Origin: Edaphochlamys debaryana
Taxonomy: Eukaryota; Chlorophyta; Chlorophyceae; Chlamydomonadales
DNA: 64,000 nucleotides
Assembly: GCA_016858145.1 (NCBI GenBank)
Contig: JAEHOE010000005.1
Coordinates: 124,001-188,000, forward strand
Direction: 5' to 3'
Shown here one piece after another: positions 12,101 through 27,100 of the stretch. A model generated the notes under the pieces. The model worked only from the letters and a program-made list of their open reading frames with translations, had not been told where the DNA came from and did no database searches. The position numbers were made by a program, and so were the translations under genes. How positions within the stretch are numbered: position 1 is the stretch's first letter; each line of letters begins with the position of its first letter.

Positions 12101-15100
12101 GGGCGGCACACACCCACACCGTACGCATAGGGGCATCCAGGGCGTCGCTCTCAGGCTTGTGCCTTTTTTGCCAAACGCGCCGTGCAGGCCCTCAAGGCTT
12201 CTGCGTCTCAGCTTGGCGGCTTCGGCTCCCTTGTGTCCTCGCTTCCCTCAACCGTCTCCCTGGAGGCCGCGCAGTTATATGCGCAGTCCGCGGAGGCCCC
12301 GGTCGCCAGCCCCGCGGCAGCACCCTCAGCCGCCGTCACAGCGACCGCCGCAGCTGACAGCCCGGCCTCCCCCAGGGAGACGGGCATTGAGGCGGCTGGC
12401 GGCAGCTTCACTCCTTCGCTGGTGATGAACCCCGTTTTCCACACCGACGCTCCGTCCGGCGGCAGCAGCGGCACGGCAGGCACCGACCCAACGCAGACGC
12501 CCCTGCCCACCCTGGACGCGGGCGCCACCGGCCGCTCATCGGTGCACCGGAATTTGCTGTTCGACGATGATGGCAGCGGGGCCAAGGTAAGGCACTGGGG
12601 CTCCCACGCTCATGCTCTTGCTACCTAGACTGCAGCTGCGGGGCCCCGACCTTCCGCCCCGACAGCTCCAGTAGCCTTGCGTCTGACTTGCTGCCCTTCG
12701 GCCTTGCTCCTTTCTGCCTGCCGCCAGGGCTCCCTGGGCTATCGTCCCGATGACTCGGCCTCGGGCGCGGACAGCGCCGAAAAGCAGGGCCCCGACGGCT
12801 TCAGCGAGTTGGCCGTGCGCCACGTCAGCAGCGGCGGCCAGGCGCCTGAGAGCCCCAGAGCCGCAGCCATCCGCGAGGCGGAGCTGCAGGCCCAGATCGA
12901 CGCCCTGCGTAGCCAGCTGGAGGACTTGCGCAAGGGCAATGACAAGCTCAAGCGCAAGCTGGCCAAGTCGGAGGCCGCCAAGGAGGCGGCCTCGGCGGCG
13001 GCAGCCGCCGCCACGGGCCATTCCGGCTCCATTCCCGGCTCCCCGGCCAACGTCTACCTGCTTGGGGCAGCCGCTGGCACACCACCGCGGGCGCCTTCGG
13101 AGCCCCCCTCGTCGCCCACGCGCGCGGGCAGGGCCATGACGACCCCTCGCGCAATCCCCACCTCGATGGCTGGCGCCTCGCCCGCGCGCTCCTCCCTGGC
13201 TGGGTCCGTCCCGCGCTGGTCGTTCGACGGCCGTGCTGGCGAGAGCAGGCCGTACGCCGCAAGCGTGGTCAGCGATCTCGGCAGCGACATGTCCCAGGTA
13301 GGGTGCCCATGCTCCTGGCAGTTTGCCTCAAGCTCTCTCGCTGCCCTGACCGTGCGGGGCCGCAGCCTTTGCCCCTGCTACTTCTGCCCGATGAGCCGTT
13401 GCGCCGTGCGCCCCTCGAACCTCGTCCCTTTGCCTTCCTCTTTTTCTATCCCAGCAGCGTGTGGTGGAGCTGGAGGAGGAGATCATGTCTGAGCGCAACA
13501 GCTTTGCCGACCAGGTCATCGTGCTAAAGCGCCAGAAGAAGGACCTGGAGGCCAGGTGAGGAGCCGCTGGAGCTGGGGTTGTGGTGTGTTAAGGGATGCG
13601 GGCTTTAGTCAGCCTGAACTCACGAGCCCCTCCTCCGTGCTCTTTCCCCACCAGGGTCAAGGAGCTGACCACGGACCTCAACCTGAAGAACCAGCAGCTC
13701 ACGCACCTGCAGGTGAGCGGGCTTGGCAAGGCGTGTACGCCCCACCTCTGAGGTCCTTAGCAGCCGCAGCCGTCTGTGTCTCGCACCTCACTTCGCAACT
13801 GAACCTGTCCGCCTGGCACAATGCTGACTGCGGTACCGGTATAGCCCTGTCTGCTTGCGTGCAACGTTTCCTCTCTGCCGCTGCTCCCTCCCCGCAGGAG
13901 TCCCGCACGTTCCGCGGCAGCAAGCACACCGAGCAGCTCATGGCCGACCTGCACCAGACCGTGGCCGGCCTCACGGGCGAGGTCACCGCCAAGGATGGCA
14001 CCATCCGCGCCCTGGAGGTAAGCCGGGCTCCCCAGCGCTCACGACGACCTTCGCGTATCTCATACCGACCCCAAGCCACGGCTCTCGCACCGCCAGCCTT
14101 TTTCGCTGCGGTGTCATCTATGATAGCATCCTGAGACCGTTTCTGACATCATCTTGCGCCGTTTCACGCAGGCCCGTGTGGAGGACCTGGAGCAGGCGCA
14201 GTCCCGCGCCACCCGCGTCATCTCGGCCGAGGTGGCCGAGTACAAGCTGCGCCTGGAGGGGGCCGACATGGAGATCGAGGCGCTGCGGGCGCAACTCGCG
14301 CAGGCCGAGGACGTCATCCTCACGCTGCAGGGCAACCAGCTGGAGGCCGCCGAGCGCGCCCAGAACCTGGCGGTGGAGCTGGAGGAGGCAACGCGCTTGC
14401 GTGCGGAGCATGAGGCCCGGCTGCGGCAGCTGGACGGAGACCGCAGCGTCTCGGAAGCGGCTGCGGCGGATGCGGGGACTGTGCGACGAGAGCTGGAGGC
14501 GGTGCGTGCCAAGGTGTCGTCTCTGGAGGCCGAGCTCAAGGTGCGCTTGGGCTCGGGAATGGGCTATAGATGCGGCGTGGTGCTCCAGGCAATAACCCGC
14601 CATTTCCCCATCATGCCTTGCCTGCTGTCCTGTCTCTCTTGTCCTGACTTGACGCCCGCCGTGTCCTCTCCTTGCCTTGCCCCGCAGCGCGCCCGTGACC
14701 AGCTGGACACGAGCCGTGAGGAGGTCCAGCGGCTGGCGGAGGACCTCTCGGCCGCCGAGGAGCAGCGCAACGGCCTCGAGGCGCGCGCCGCTGCCCTGGA
14801 GGCGGAATGCCAGACCGAGCGCACGGCGCGCCGCGCCCTGGAGGACGCAACCGTCACGGCCAAGGCTGAGCTCACCAGCGAGGCGCAGCAGGCACGCTCC
14901 CGCTCCGCTGATGCGGACGTGCAGGTGCTCGTGCTGCAGAGGCGGCTGACAGACGCGGAGGAGCGGGCCGAAGCGGCTGAGGCCAGGGCGCTCGAGGTTG
15001 CGACGGCTCTGGGCGTTGCGACCTCCGAGCGGGACCGCCTGCAGGAGCAGCTCGAGGACGCTGAGGCCGCGGCCGCGCTTGCGACTGAGACGCACGAGCG

Positions 15101-18100
15101 CTCCGCCGGTGCCATGTTGGCGGCTCTGGCGGCTGCTGAGGAGCGCGAGGCCACCCTGGAGGCTCAGCTGCAGGCGGCACAGGCGCAGCTTGCGCAGCTG
15201 ACCGAGCGGCTGGCGGAGGTGGAGGAGCAGGCAGCCCAGGCGCAGAGCGACCTGGCGGAGGCTGTGGCGCGGGAGGAGCAGTTCCAGGTGCGCGGAGGGC
15301 GGCGCGGCTGTTTGGGAAAGGGTGTCCTAGGCATACACCTAGCCTTCCCTATGAGTGCGTGTGCTGCCTTATCGCTTGGTGAGGCCTTTGGGCTGACCTG
15401 TACTCTGTTGTGCCCTCGACCCTGTTGCCCAGGCCGAGCGCCAGGCGGCCGATGTCAACGCCACTGAGGAGATGTCAGAATTCAGCGCGCAGCTGGCGGC
15501 GACACGGGCTGAGCTGGAGGCCAGCAAGGAGCAGCTGGCGAAGGTCGAGGCTGAGCTGGCGCAGGCCAACCAGCAGCTGGTCAACCTGAACGACAGCCTC
15601 TCACAGGCCAACGAGGACCTCACCCAAGCCAGGGAGCAGCTGGACGAGGCCCAGGCATCGGCCACGGCCGGTGCTAGGGAGGTTGAGCGCCTGCGCGCCG
15701 ACCTGGAGGAGGCTGCGGCGGAGCGGGAGCGGGTCCTGGAGGACGCCCGTGCGCGTGTGGACGCGGCGACCGCCGAGGTGGTGGAGGCCAAGGCCAGTGC
15801 GGATGAGACCTGTGACCAGCTTGACCATGCCCAGGTGGGCGAGTGTTGTGTGCATGGGTCGATGGGGCGGGGTGGCAGGATGCGACCATGCGCTGGCGAA
15901 GCGGGGATGCGTGTTGGACTGGGGCCAAAGCTGTTGTGCAGCAAGGTACCGGCATGCGCTGCTGCTTGCCGTGAGGCTAGGAGCGCTCTTACTCTCGACA
16001 CCATCTGAAGCCTTCTGTCCCGGGCGCCCTCAACGCAGGCGCGCTCTGCCAGGCTAGCATCGGAGTTGTCGCAGCACCGCACACGTGAGGGCGAGCTGGA
16101 GACGGAGCTCGGTGAAGCCCAGGCGCGTGAGGCCGAACTCGCCGAGCAGCTGCAGCAAGCCCAGGCGCTTGCCGAGGAGCTCTCCAGCCAGCTGCAGGAG
16201 GCGCAGGCGCGTGGCACCGAGCTCGCGGCGTCGCTGGAGGATGTTCAGACCAAGGCGGCTGACCTGCGCGCCGCCTTCGAGCGGGAGCAGCGCAGGGCCG
16301 AGGAGCTGCAGTCGGCGTGCGAGCAGGCCGAGGCGCAGACAACAGATCTGCAGCAGCAGCTGGATGCCGTTCGCGCCCAGGTGCAGACGCGCGAGGTGGA
16401 GCTGGTTCAGGCTCGCGAGTTCGGGGAGGCTTCCGCGGAGGAGCTGGAGGCAGAGCGCGCTCGCTTGAGTGCCCGTGTGGAGCAGCTGACCGCTGAGGTG
16501 CAGGAGGCCAGCAAGCAGGCCGAGGCCATCGGGCTTGCCCACGAGGGCCTCGGCCGTCAGCTGGAGGACGCTGAGCAGCGCGCTGCAGGCCTGCAGGTGC
16601 GTGACATGGGCGCAGGCAGGCGGCATTGGCAAGGGCAGAGGAGTCAACGGCCAGCTTGGATAGCTGACGTATCTTCAAGACAGCAGCCTTTGCTTTTGAT
16701 GTGGCTCCGCTTTAACACTCACCGTCCTGCTCATTCGCCTCTCTCCCGCAGGCTGACCTGGCCGCCCAGGCTTCGCACTCCCAGGCGCAAGTGGAGGAGC
16801 TGCAGCAGCAGCGGTCCACCGTGGAGGCCGCACTGGCGGCGTCACGTGCTCAGAACGCGCAGCTGTGGGCGCAGCTCAAGGACGTGGCGGGCTATGTGGA
16901 CATGGAGCTCCCCGAGACCTTCAGCACCTACTCGGTGTACCCAGACTCGTCGGCGCTTGGCCAGGGCGCCACCCATGCTGAGGGCGACGACTCCCAGGAG
17001 CGCGGGGGGCCCTCCGAGCAGCCCCTTGCTGCCGTTGCCACGGCCATGGGTGGCCTCGGTGCCGGAGAGGCAGCCGGCTCAAGCGCTGGGGCCCAGGAGC
17101 AGGGCACGTCGACCCCATTGCGGCCCCGGGCTGCTTCCATGTTTGGGGCTTCCGACTTCCCCAGCCTCGGAGGCTCGCCTGGCAGCGGCAGCTCTGCGCC
17201 GCCGCGGCACCGCGCTTCCTCCGCGGGCTCCGGCGGCCTGCTCTCGCCACCCTCCGGCGGCGGCAAGTCCCCCAGCAAGTCCCCCTACGGCCGCCCGCTC
17301 AACTTCAAGGAGTCCCTGCTCGCAGGCGCGGCCATGTCCGCTGCGGCGGCAGTCCAGGTGGTTGGCGCCGTGCCCGCCTCACCCGGACACGGCAAGGTCC
17401 GCTCACCGCACGGCAGCGAGGGCAGGCTGTCCTCGGCGGGCATGGAGCGCGCCGGCTCAATCGCCGAGGAGCCGGCAGGCTCGGCGCCGCTGGATGCTGA
17501 GGGTGCGGAGAGCTCTGCTGCCGCCGCATCATTGGCACCGAGCCCCGCCGTCGCACCAGGCCTGGCTACCGCTGCAAGCAACGGCTCCGCCGGTCTGCTG
17601 ACCCAGACGCAGTCCCAAGGCCTGCGCCTGCTGTCGCCCGGCGCTCACGAGTCGGGTTCATCCAACGCCTCGGAGGCTGGCGAGGCCGTGAGCCGCGGCG
17701 TCTCCACGCTCGAGGCTGTTCCCGACGTCGCTTCCGCCGTCGCCGACTACATTGCAGCCCGCCACGCCGACCGCCACGGGCTGCAGCAGCAGCTCGAGGC
17801 CGCGTCAGCTGACCTGGCCACGCTGCGGCACCAGCTGCAGGAGGCCGCGGCCGCCGCCTCCGCTGCGGCCCAGGCGCTGGCGGACGCTGAGGCGGCCCAG
17901 GGTGCCCTGGAGCGCAGCGCCGAGGAGCAGCGGGGCGCCCTGTACGAGATGCTGCAGAACGAGTCGTCCCGCGCTGACGCGGCGGAGGCCGCCAAGGCCT
18001 CCGTCGACGGCGAGATGCTGAGCCTAGGCGCAGCCAAGTCCGAGCTGTCTGATCAGCTGGCCGCCGCCAATGCGGCCCTCGGGGCGCTGCGAGAGCAGCT

Positions 18101-21100
18101 ATCCGCGACGGAGGCAAGGTGCGAGGACCTTGCCGCCAAGCTTGAGGAGGCCACGGCTGCCAGGCAGCAGCTGCAGGGCCGCCTGGGCGATGAGGAGCAG
18201 GCGGTTGGCGAGCTGCAGGACCAGCTGGCAGCGGCGCAGCGGCGTGTGGCTGACCTGGAGGAGGCGCTGCAGGTGTGTGGGGGGCGGGCTGGGGCTCGGC
18301 TGCACAAGGGCTTGACATGAACAGGCTCATGCTGCATTGTACATCCTCTCACCCCTACTTGTTGTCCCTCTTGCCCTGCGCCAGGAGGCCAAGGCTCGCG
18401 CTGCTGCTGCTGAGGAGGAGGCTTCCACGCGCGCCCGCGAGGTCGAGGACCTGAAGTCCCGCCTTGTGGAGGCCGAGCGCAGCCTGGCCGTCGCCCGCAA
18501 TGCCCAAGAGGCCCTGCAGGTAAGATGCAAGCTGTTGCGCACACAGCTATCCTGATCAGCTCAGAGTGCCGTGCTATGCGTGTGTGCCCATGAACCTGTT
18601 GGCTTACACCTTGCAACTGCTCCCGCTCCTTTGCTCGCAGTCCGAGCTGCAGCACGCCTTCCCTGCCAGCGCCGTGCACGTGTCGCGCGGCTTGCCGCCT
18701 TCTGACGGCTCTAATGATGCGGAGGGCAGCGGGTGGGGCACTCTGCAGCAACGCCTGGCAGGCGTCATTGCCGCCAAGGCCGCCGCCGACCAGGACTTGG
18801 CGGAAGCTGCGGCCGCACAGCAGGCTGTTGAGCAGCAGCTGCAAGACCTCTCCTGCAGCCACTCCCGCCTCGAGGCGGAGGTAGCCGAGCTCCAGGCGGC
18901 CAAGGCTACGCTGGATGCGGCGGGTGAGGCACGGCAGGCCGAGCTTGACCGCCTCACCGCCGCCAACGCCGAGGCTGCCGCCGCCGTCACCCGCCTTGAG
19001 GGCAACATGGTAGACCTGGAGGCGACCGTGGCAGACCTCACCTACACCACCCAAGACCAGGACCAGCAGCTGTTGGCCGCCAATGCTGCCCGTGAGGCGC
19101 TGGAGGCGGAGCGAGATGAGCTGGCCGCTGCCAAGGCCTCCGCCGAGGGCCAGCTGAAGGCGGTGCTGGAGGAGCGTGCTGCGCTTGCGGAGGAGCTCGC
19201 CAGCGTTGAGGCAAGCCTCGCCGAGATGGCGGCTGCCAAGACGGCGGCCGAGGAGAAGCTGGCCGCTGCAGAGGAGGCCAGGGCCGAGGCGGAGCAGCAG
19301 CTCGAGGCCGCTGCCGCCGCCAAGGCAGAGGCAGACGCTGACCTGGAGTCCGCGAGGTCCCGACTGTCCGAGCTCGAGACGCAGGTGCCCGTGCTGGCCT
19401 CGGAGCGCGCGGCTGCGGCCGACTCCAGCTCGGCCCTGTCGCAGCGGCTTGCCGCTGCGGTGGCCGAGAAAGAGTCGCTCGAGGCGCGTCTTGCCGAGGT
19501 CACGGTTGCCAAGGCCGCAGCGGAGCGCAGGATCGAGACCATGGAGACGCAGCGGGACGCCATGCTTGACCAGATGGGCGAGGACGCAGACGCAAAGACC
19601 GAGCTGGAGCGGCGCCTGGCGGAGAAGGAGGCAGCCGAAACCACGCTCAGCGCCCAGATCACCGCGCTCAAGCACCAGCTGACCACCACCTCGGCCGCCG
19701 CCACCCGGCTGGAGACGGAGCTGGAGGAGGTGCTGGCGGAGCGGGAGCAGCTCGTTGACGCCGCCAACGCGTCCGTCATGGCGCAGCTTGCCGCCGCCGA
19801 GAAGGCCATTGCCGCTCTGGAGGAGCAGGTCCGTGACGCGGAGGTCACACGTGAGGGCTTGGAGCAAGAGCTGGCTGCTGCGCAGGCCGCGCGTGCGGAG
19901 CTTGAGCCGCGTCTGTCCGCCGCTGAGGCGGCAGCCGAAGGGCTGCAGCAGCAGCTCGCTGAGGCCGAGGCGGCACGTGCAGCCGTAAGCGACGAGCTCC
20001 AGGAGGCCGCTGGTGCCAGGCAGGCGCTGGAGGACGAGTGGCGCGAGGCCGAGGCCGCCAAGCAAGCCGCCGAGGCCAAGGTGGCGGCTGCGCAGGCCGA
20101 GGCCGAGCGGCTGCGCTCCGAGCTTGAGCAGGCGAGCAGCCAGACCGAGGAGGCTGAGGCTCGCGCGAACGTCGTCAGCACGGAGGCTGCGGCTCTGGCC
20201 AGTAAGGCCGAGGAGCTGCAGGCGTCGCTGGCTGCAGAGCGAGCCAGGGCCGGCAAGGCAGCCGCTGACCTGGCGGAGGCCGAGGCCCGCACCGCGGAGC
20301 TTACTGCTCAGCTGCGGTCGGCCGAGGACGAGGGTGCTGCCCTGAGGGAGCAGCTGGCTGGTGTGGCCCGGCTGCTGGAGCACGCAGATGACGACGAGAT
20401 CAGCGGCGGCTTCAGGGCCAGGTGGGGACGCATCTGCCCTCCCCTGCTACACGCGCGCCCCAGCCCGCCGCTTGGGCGGACCCTCCCTCAAGCTTGCGCG
20501 CCACTCTGCCTGCCCTGCTCCACATCGTAGCCCAAGCACGCCTACCCTTGACCCTACCGGCACCCTCCGCCGCCCTGTCCGCCACGCTGCTGACTGCGTC
20601 TCCTCCTTTGCCCTTTCCGTCCTGCAGGTCCCTGCCGCGCACGGGCGTCGCCGCCGCGCTGGCCGACATGCGCACGTCCATGTTGGACCGCGTGGCGGCC
20701 TCCCAGCAGGAGGCAGCGCTGCTGGCCGAGGCCCTGTCTCAGGCCAAGCGCCAGCTGGAGGACTCCGAGGCCGAGGCCGCCCGTGCTTCCACCGACCTGG
20801 CCGAGGCATTGTCGCAGGCCACGCGGCAGCTGGAGGAGGCGGAGGAGGAGGCGGCCAGGCGGGTTGCGGAGCTGGACGGCGCCAATGCGCGGGTGCGGGC
20901 GCTGGAGCAGCAGCTGCGGGACCGCGAGGCGCAGGGCCAGCACCAGGGCGGCCTGCTGGAGACCACCGCCAATGAGCGAGACGTGCTTCAGGACCTGGTC
21001 AACACCCTCGAGGTGAGGCTGCGAGCGAGGCGGGCATTATAGGGGTATATTGGGGACGCCATCGTTGCATGTACAGCACCTGCAGCACTCGGCTAAGGGC

Positions 21101-24100
21101 TCTAGGCATGAGCTGCGCTTGAGGGTTGTCACTCACGCGTCCTCGCCATCCTGTCCCACGCCCGATTTCCAGGGCGACCTAGCTTCAGCTGACGCCAAGG
21201 CGGCTTCCCTGTCAGCCCAGCTCGCCGCGCACGAAGCAGCGTCCTCTCAGCTGGGCTCCGAGGCCGAGACGCAGCGGTCCCGCCAGGCTACCCTGGAGGC
21301 AGTCGTTGCCGGCATGGAGGCCAAGATGGACGCCCTGCAGGGCGAGGTAGCCGCGGCCGAGGAGCGGGCGGAGGGGCTGCAGCGCGAGCTGGACGCCTTG
21401 CGTGACGCGCTTGCGGCTGCCGAGCATGACCGTGACCATGCGGCCCAGCAAGCGAATGCCGCACGCGACGGCGGCAGCGACGCACTCCGCCAGCTTGCTG
21501 CCGCCAGGGCGGACCGGGACAATGCGGCTAAGCAGCTGGAGACGGCCCGCGCGGAGCGGGACGAGGCGCTGGAGCAGCTCAACTCCGCGCGCGCTGCCCT
21601 GCACAGCGAACGCGAGCACCTGGACGGCCGCCGTGAACACGACGCCGCCGAGGCTGGCCGCCAGGCCGCTGCCCAGGCCGCCCAGCAGGAGGTTGCGGCG
21701 AGGGCGCTGGCGACGGTGTGTGCTGAGCGTGACGGTCTGGCGGAGCAGCTGGATGAGGTGCAGCGGCGCGTGGCGGATGCCCAGGAGCAGCTGCAGGCCG
21801 CCGCTGAGCAGCTGGCGTCAGCGCAGGAGCAGCTGCAGGCTGCGCTTGAGGAGCGGGATGCGGCGGCCGTGCAGCTGGCAGAGGCGCGGGATGAGCTCCA
21901 GGCGGCCCTGTCGGACCGCTCGGCCGTGGCGGGGCAGCTGGTGGAGGTCAGGGAGCAGCTGGCTTCCGCTCGGCAGGCCGCCAGGGCGGACCGGGACTCG
22001 GTCATTGCTCAGCTGGCGGAAGCCCGCATGGACCTGCAGTCCAGCCAAGCCAACCGGAGTGCCCTGTCATCACAGCTGGCGGAGGCGCGGGAGCAGGCGA
22101 AGTCGCTCCGCTCCGACCGGGACGCTGCCGCCGGCCAGCTGGCGGAGGCGCGGGAGCAGGCCGCGGCGGCTCGGGCCGAACGTGACGGCGCCGCGGCCAG
22201 GCTGGCGGAGGCGCAGGCTGAGCTCGCCAACGCCTCCGCCCAACTGGAGGCGCTGCAGGAGCAGGCCTCGGAGGAGAACGCGGCTGGCCGTGAGGCCGCC
22301 AACCGCTTCCTGGCGGAGGCCGCGGCGGACCTCCAGGCCGTCCACGCCGACGCTACTGACGCCCGAGCCGAAGCTGACGCCCTCCGTGCTGAGCTGGCGG
22401 ACGCCATCGCTGACCGCGATGCCGCCCTGCAGCAACTGGCGGCTGTTGGGGAGGTGCTGGCGGCGGTCGAGGACGACCGCAGCTCAGGCCTGGCCCTGGC
22501 GGCCGTCAACGCGCAGCAGCAGCAGGAGCGTGCGGCGGTGGCGGCGGCGGTCCAGCGAGACCTGCTGCACGCCAACGAGGCAGCCCGCGTCGCCGCCCAC
22601 CTCCGGGCCCTGGAGCAGCGCGCAAACGACCTCACGCGCCACGCAGAGGACCTGCAGCGCAGGCTCGACGGCGCCGAGGCGCACCTGTCCTCGGAGCGGG
22701 CCGACGCCGCCGTTGGCCGGGCACGCTTGGAGCGGCAGCTTGCCGCCTCAAGGGCTGACCTGGACGCTGCGGCAGCGGAGCGCAACGCCGCGCTGCAGCA
22801 GCTGGCGTCTGTGCGGACGGAGCTGGCGGAGGCGACGGGCGACAGGGCCGTTGTCGACAGCCGCGCTCGCTCCGCTGAGCAGCGCGCCGACATGCTGCAG
22901 GCCCAGGCGGATTCGCTGCGACAGCAGCTAACGGACTCCCAGGCCCGTGCGGCAGGCGACCGCGCCGCCGCCGAAACCGCCCGCAGCCGGAGCGAGGAGC
23001 AGCTGGGTCACCTCCGGGGCGAGCTGGCTGCCCTGCAATCCGAGCTAGCGGCGGCCGTGTCCCGCCGCGACGCCGCCGAAGCCCAACTGGCGATGGTGCT
23101 CCCAAGCCTCAGTGCCGTCCAGGCCGAGAGGGACGCTGGCGTGCGGCAGCTGTCCAGCCTGCAGGGCGACCGTGCCCTGCTGGAGAGCCACCTGCTCCCG
23201 CTCGAGGAGCGGGCGGCGGCGCTGGAGCGCCAGGCGGAGGACCTGAGGGCGCAGCTGGCGGCGGCGGAGGCCAACCTGGTCGCGGAGCAGACAGCGTCAG
23301 CAGCATCGCGGGCTCGGGTGCAGGCACAGCTGGACGCGACTAGGAGCGAGCTGGCGGCCGCCGCCGCCTCGCGAGACACCGCCATGGCCCAGCTCGACTC
23401 GATGCGGTCGGAGCTGTCCGAGGTAACCGGCGGCCGTGCTGCCCTGGACGCTGCGACGCGGGGGCAGCAGCAGCGCGCAGACATGCTCCAGCAGCAGCTC
23501 TCATCCGCGCAGCAGCAGCTGGCGGCGGCCAACCAGCGCTCCGTGCAGCTGCAGGAGCAGCTCACAGCCGGCGACGCTCGGCTGGCGGCCGAGCGGTCCG
23601 AGCTGCACGCCGCCCGCACCCAGGCCGCCACGCTTCGCGCCGAGATGGCCGCAGTGATGGCGGAGCGGGACTCTGCCAACAACCAGGCGGCGCTGGTGCG
23701 GTCTGAGCTGGCGGCCACCAGGGCCGAGCGGGACGCTGCTGCAGGGCAGCACGCCGCCACCGCCTCCGCCAAGGCCTCCCTCGAGCAGCAGGTCCGCGCC
23801 CTACAGCAGCGCGCCACGGCCCTGCAGCAGCAGGTGGACTCGGCCGCAACCGTGCGCCAGCAATTGGCGGAAGCAGAGGCAGCTGCAGCCAGGGAGCGCG
23901 CCGCCGCCGCGGAGGCCCGGTCGGCGCTTGAGGCGCAGCTGGCGGCCACGCGTGCGGAGCTCACCGCCGCGCAGGCGGGCAGCACCTCGGTGGAGGCGCA
24001 GGTGGGGGCGGTGCACGAGGATCTGGCGGCGCTGCGGCGGGAGCTGGCGGTGGCCACCAAGGAGCTGGCCACGCAGCAGGCGGTCACGGAGACGCGCGTG

Positions 24101-27100
24101 GGAGAGATGCAGGTGAGCGCCCGGGGCAGGGCGGGGCGGGGGACATTAGTTAGCCATGACTGGGGCCTAGCTACCGTGCACCATACACCTGGCTTGCTCC
24201 CACATTGTCACGTTGTTCCCAATAAAATCTGTTTGTTCCCGCTGCAGGCCAAGGTCGCTCACGCCCGCGCCCAGGCCTCCGAGCGGGCAGAGCGCATCGC
24301 GCAGCTGGAGGCAGAGCTGGCACAAGTGCGGGCGGCGCTGGCGGCAGCCGAGGCGGCTCTGCGTGATCGCGACAAGGACGGCAGCGCCATGGTGGTCGGC
24401 CTGGAGGCGGCGCTGGAGGCAGCGCGCGCGGCGTTGGAGGCAGAGCGGGCCAGGGGCCAGCAGCGGGCCAAGGTAGGCTTCGCAGGCCAAGCTGTGTACC
24501 GTACAAGCTGGGGGCTAAAGCTGTACACCTTTCACCACCTCTTCGGAATGCAAGAAGACTGCCAACATCACCGAAGTTGTCACTAGTGCCCCCCCCCCGC
24601 ACCGCTGCAGGATCTCCAGGAGCAGCTCATGGCGGCTGCCGAGGCCGAGGCCGCCACACGCGCTAACGTCCGGCGGCTGCAGGAGGAGCTGGACTTGGCT
24701 CGCGGAGCGCAGCAGGCCTCACAGGCGGCGGCCGGGGCCGAGGTGGCTGCACTCAAGGTGATGCATGGGGCAGGGAGCTCGGGGGCACTCTGGGGTAACT
24801 TGGTTGGCCGTGGCTTGATTGGCCTGGTGTTGACGCATGTTTGCCACTCCTGCTCCCACCACACAGGAGGAGCTTGCGGAGGTGCAGGCTGCTCTGAGGG
24901 CCGCGGAGGAGGCCGCGGAGGCTCATGCGGCTGAGCTGGAGACCCAGCTGCAGGTGAGCCGCTGCACCGCGCTTGTGGCCTGATCCTTTCGCTACCATCT
25001 GTCCTTGACCGCTGCGTTCTTACCCTGCCAACATTCGCAAGTTCAATGCCTTACACTCCTTACCACCCCATCCACGCCAGGCTGCCGAGGACAATGCGGC
25101 CTCCTCCCAGCATCGGGCCTCCTACCTGGACGCCCAGGCATCCGCTGCCAGGGCCGCAGAAGCCGAGGCGCTGAGGGCACTGGGCGAGGCCAAGCGCGGC
25201 ACGGACCGGCAGGAGCAAGCAGCTGCGAGCCGCATCGCGAGCCTCGAGGTGAGGCTGTTTGCTGAGTCGCTGACCTTGGTCCCTAGCTAGGTTCCACGGC
25301 ACCTCTGGGCACAACCCTGACGGTGGCTCTGAGTGTTTGCTGTGGCCTCATGCTTCTCGGTACCCCTACAGGCCGGCCTGTCTGCCGCGCAAGACCTCAT
25401 CTCGAGCCTGGAGGGCCGCCAGAAGCAGGCCGAGCAGGCAGCCCGTGCTGCGGAGGAGGAGGTCGCCAGCGTCAGCGATACGCTCCGGAGCGAGCGCCAG
25501 CGCACGTGAGTCCATTGCGGCCCTTCAACATCGCAGCCCTCACAAGCCCAGGCCTTTCCTTCTGCCCTCCCCCTTGAACTCTTGCACCTTACCCTTGTTG
25601 TGCCCATTTCCATCCCACGCCACAGGTCCCAGCTCGAGCCCCGCATTGAGGCGCTCGCGGCTCAGGTGGCGTCGCTGCAATCGGAGCTGGCCAGCGCCCG
25701 GGAGGCCCTGGCGCGGTACGAGCGAGAGGCGTACAGCAAGGAGGTAAGGCTGGGGCAGCCGGAGCCGTAGGGAAGGCGAGTCCCTGGCAGCCCTACGTGA
25801 CACAGAACCGTGGCCTTGTGCGCCGAAGCCCTCTTCTGCGTCGACATCTGTACCTCCGTGTCTGCGCTTGCTGAGCATGTGCTGCTGCCACGGCCTGCAG
25901 GTTGAGTCGCGCGCTGCCGCTGAGGAGCGCTCCCGCCTGGAGCTGCCCCTGGACGAGCTGGTGGGGCAGCTCAGCCGCCAGACGCGCCAGCTGCAGGCCG
26001 TGCAGGAGAACACCGCACAGCTGCGGGACGAGGTGGGCCTTGGGTGGGGAAAGGTTCGTGGGTGGTGAGCGTGGGCGTTGCCTAGCTGAGCAGTATTGGC
26101 ATGCCTTGAAAGCACTGAGTGGCTATTCTGGCTAACGGCCTTGTAACCCGCCCTCCTGCATGTCCTGTCCACAGGTGGCAGCCCTCAGCAGCAACTCCCG
26201 CCGCTCGAGCGGCGGCTCGCGCGGCCGTTCCGCCGAGCGCCGGCAGCCGTCGACCGGCCGCTCGCGGCCCACGGCCCCGGGCGGCCACCCCCTTGGCGGC
26301 AGCATCCTGGACGACGCCACCGCCACCAGCCAGCACCGCGCCATCCTGCGCAAGCCCCAGCCCCACGCCGGTCCGTCGGGTGTGCAGGGCCAGCCCCAGG
26401 CCGCTAAGCACCCCGCACACCGCCCAGCTGGCGGCAGCGAGGACGCGGGGAGCGGCAGCCGCTCTCGGCCTTCGTCTCAGGAGCCGCGCGGCACGGGCGC
26501 TGAGGCGGCAGCGGGCGGCAAGGGACGGTCGCGCGCCCCCAGCCCGGCTGCGGCTCTGCCCCGGCTGACGAGCGAGGCCGCCCAGCTGCGGTCCGAGCTG
26601 GTGAACGACACCAGCCGCGTGGGGGAGCTCAAGGCGAAGCAGGCGTCGGGAGGTGCGTGGGTGGCTGGGCTTGAGGGGCGGCAACGACACAGGGGCGGCA
26701 TGCTGCATGTGCCCATACCCTTCATATTCGTTCCGTTGGGCTGTTGCTGCATGCCCAGGTCTCCGCCTTGCCAGCGTAACTCCTCCATACCCCTCCTCGC
26801 TCTCCCTTCAGTGCCGCTGAGTCGCGCTGAGGCCTCTGAGCTGCAGCTGCTGACGGCCCGCCTGGCCGCCCACCACACCCGCATCGCTGCCATCATGGCT
26901 GAGGTCAACACCGTCAGGGGCCTGGCGCAGAGCCAGCAGCAGGCGGCCGCGCAGGCCCAGGCCCTGGCGCAGGCCCAAGCCCAGGCCCTAGCTCAGGCCC
27001 AGGCGGGCCCAGGCGCGGGCGCCGGGCTCCCCGGCAGCCACAGGACCATCACGGTCCACGTGGACGCAGGCGCCCCGGCTGGGGAGTATTTGATCGGGCC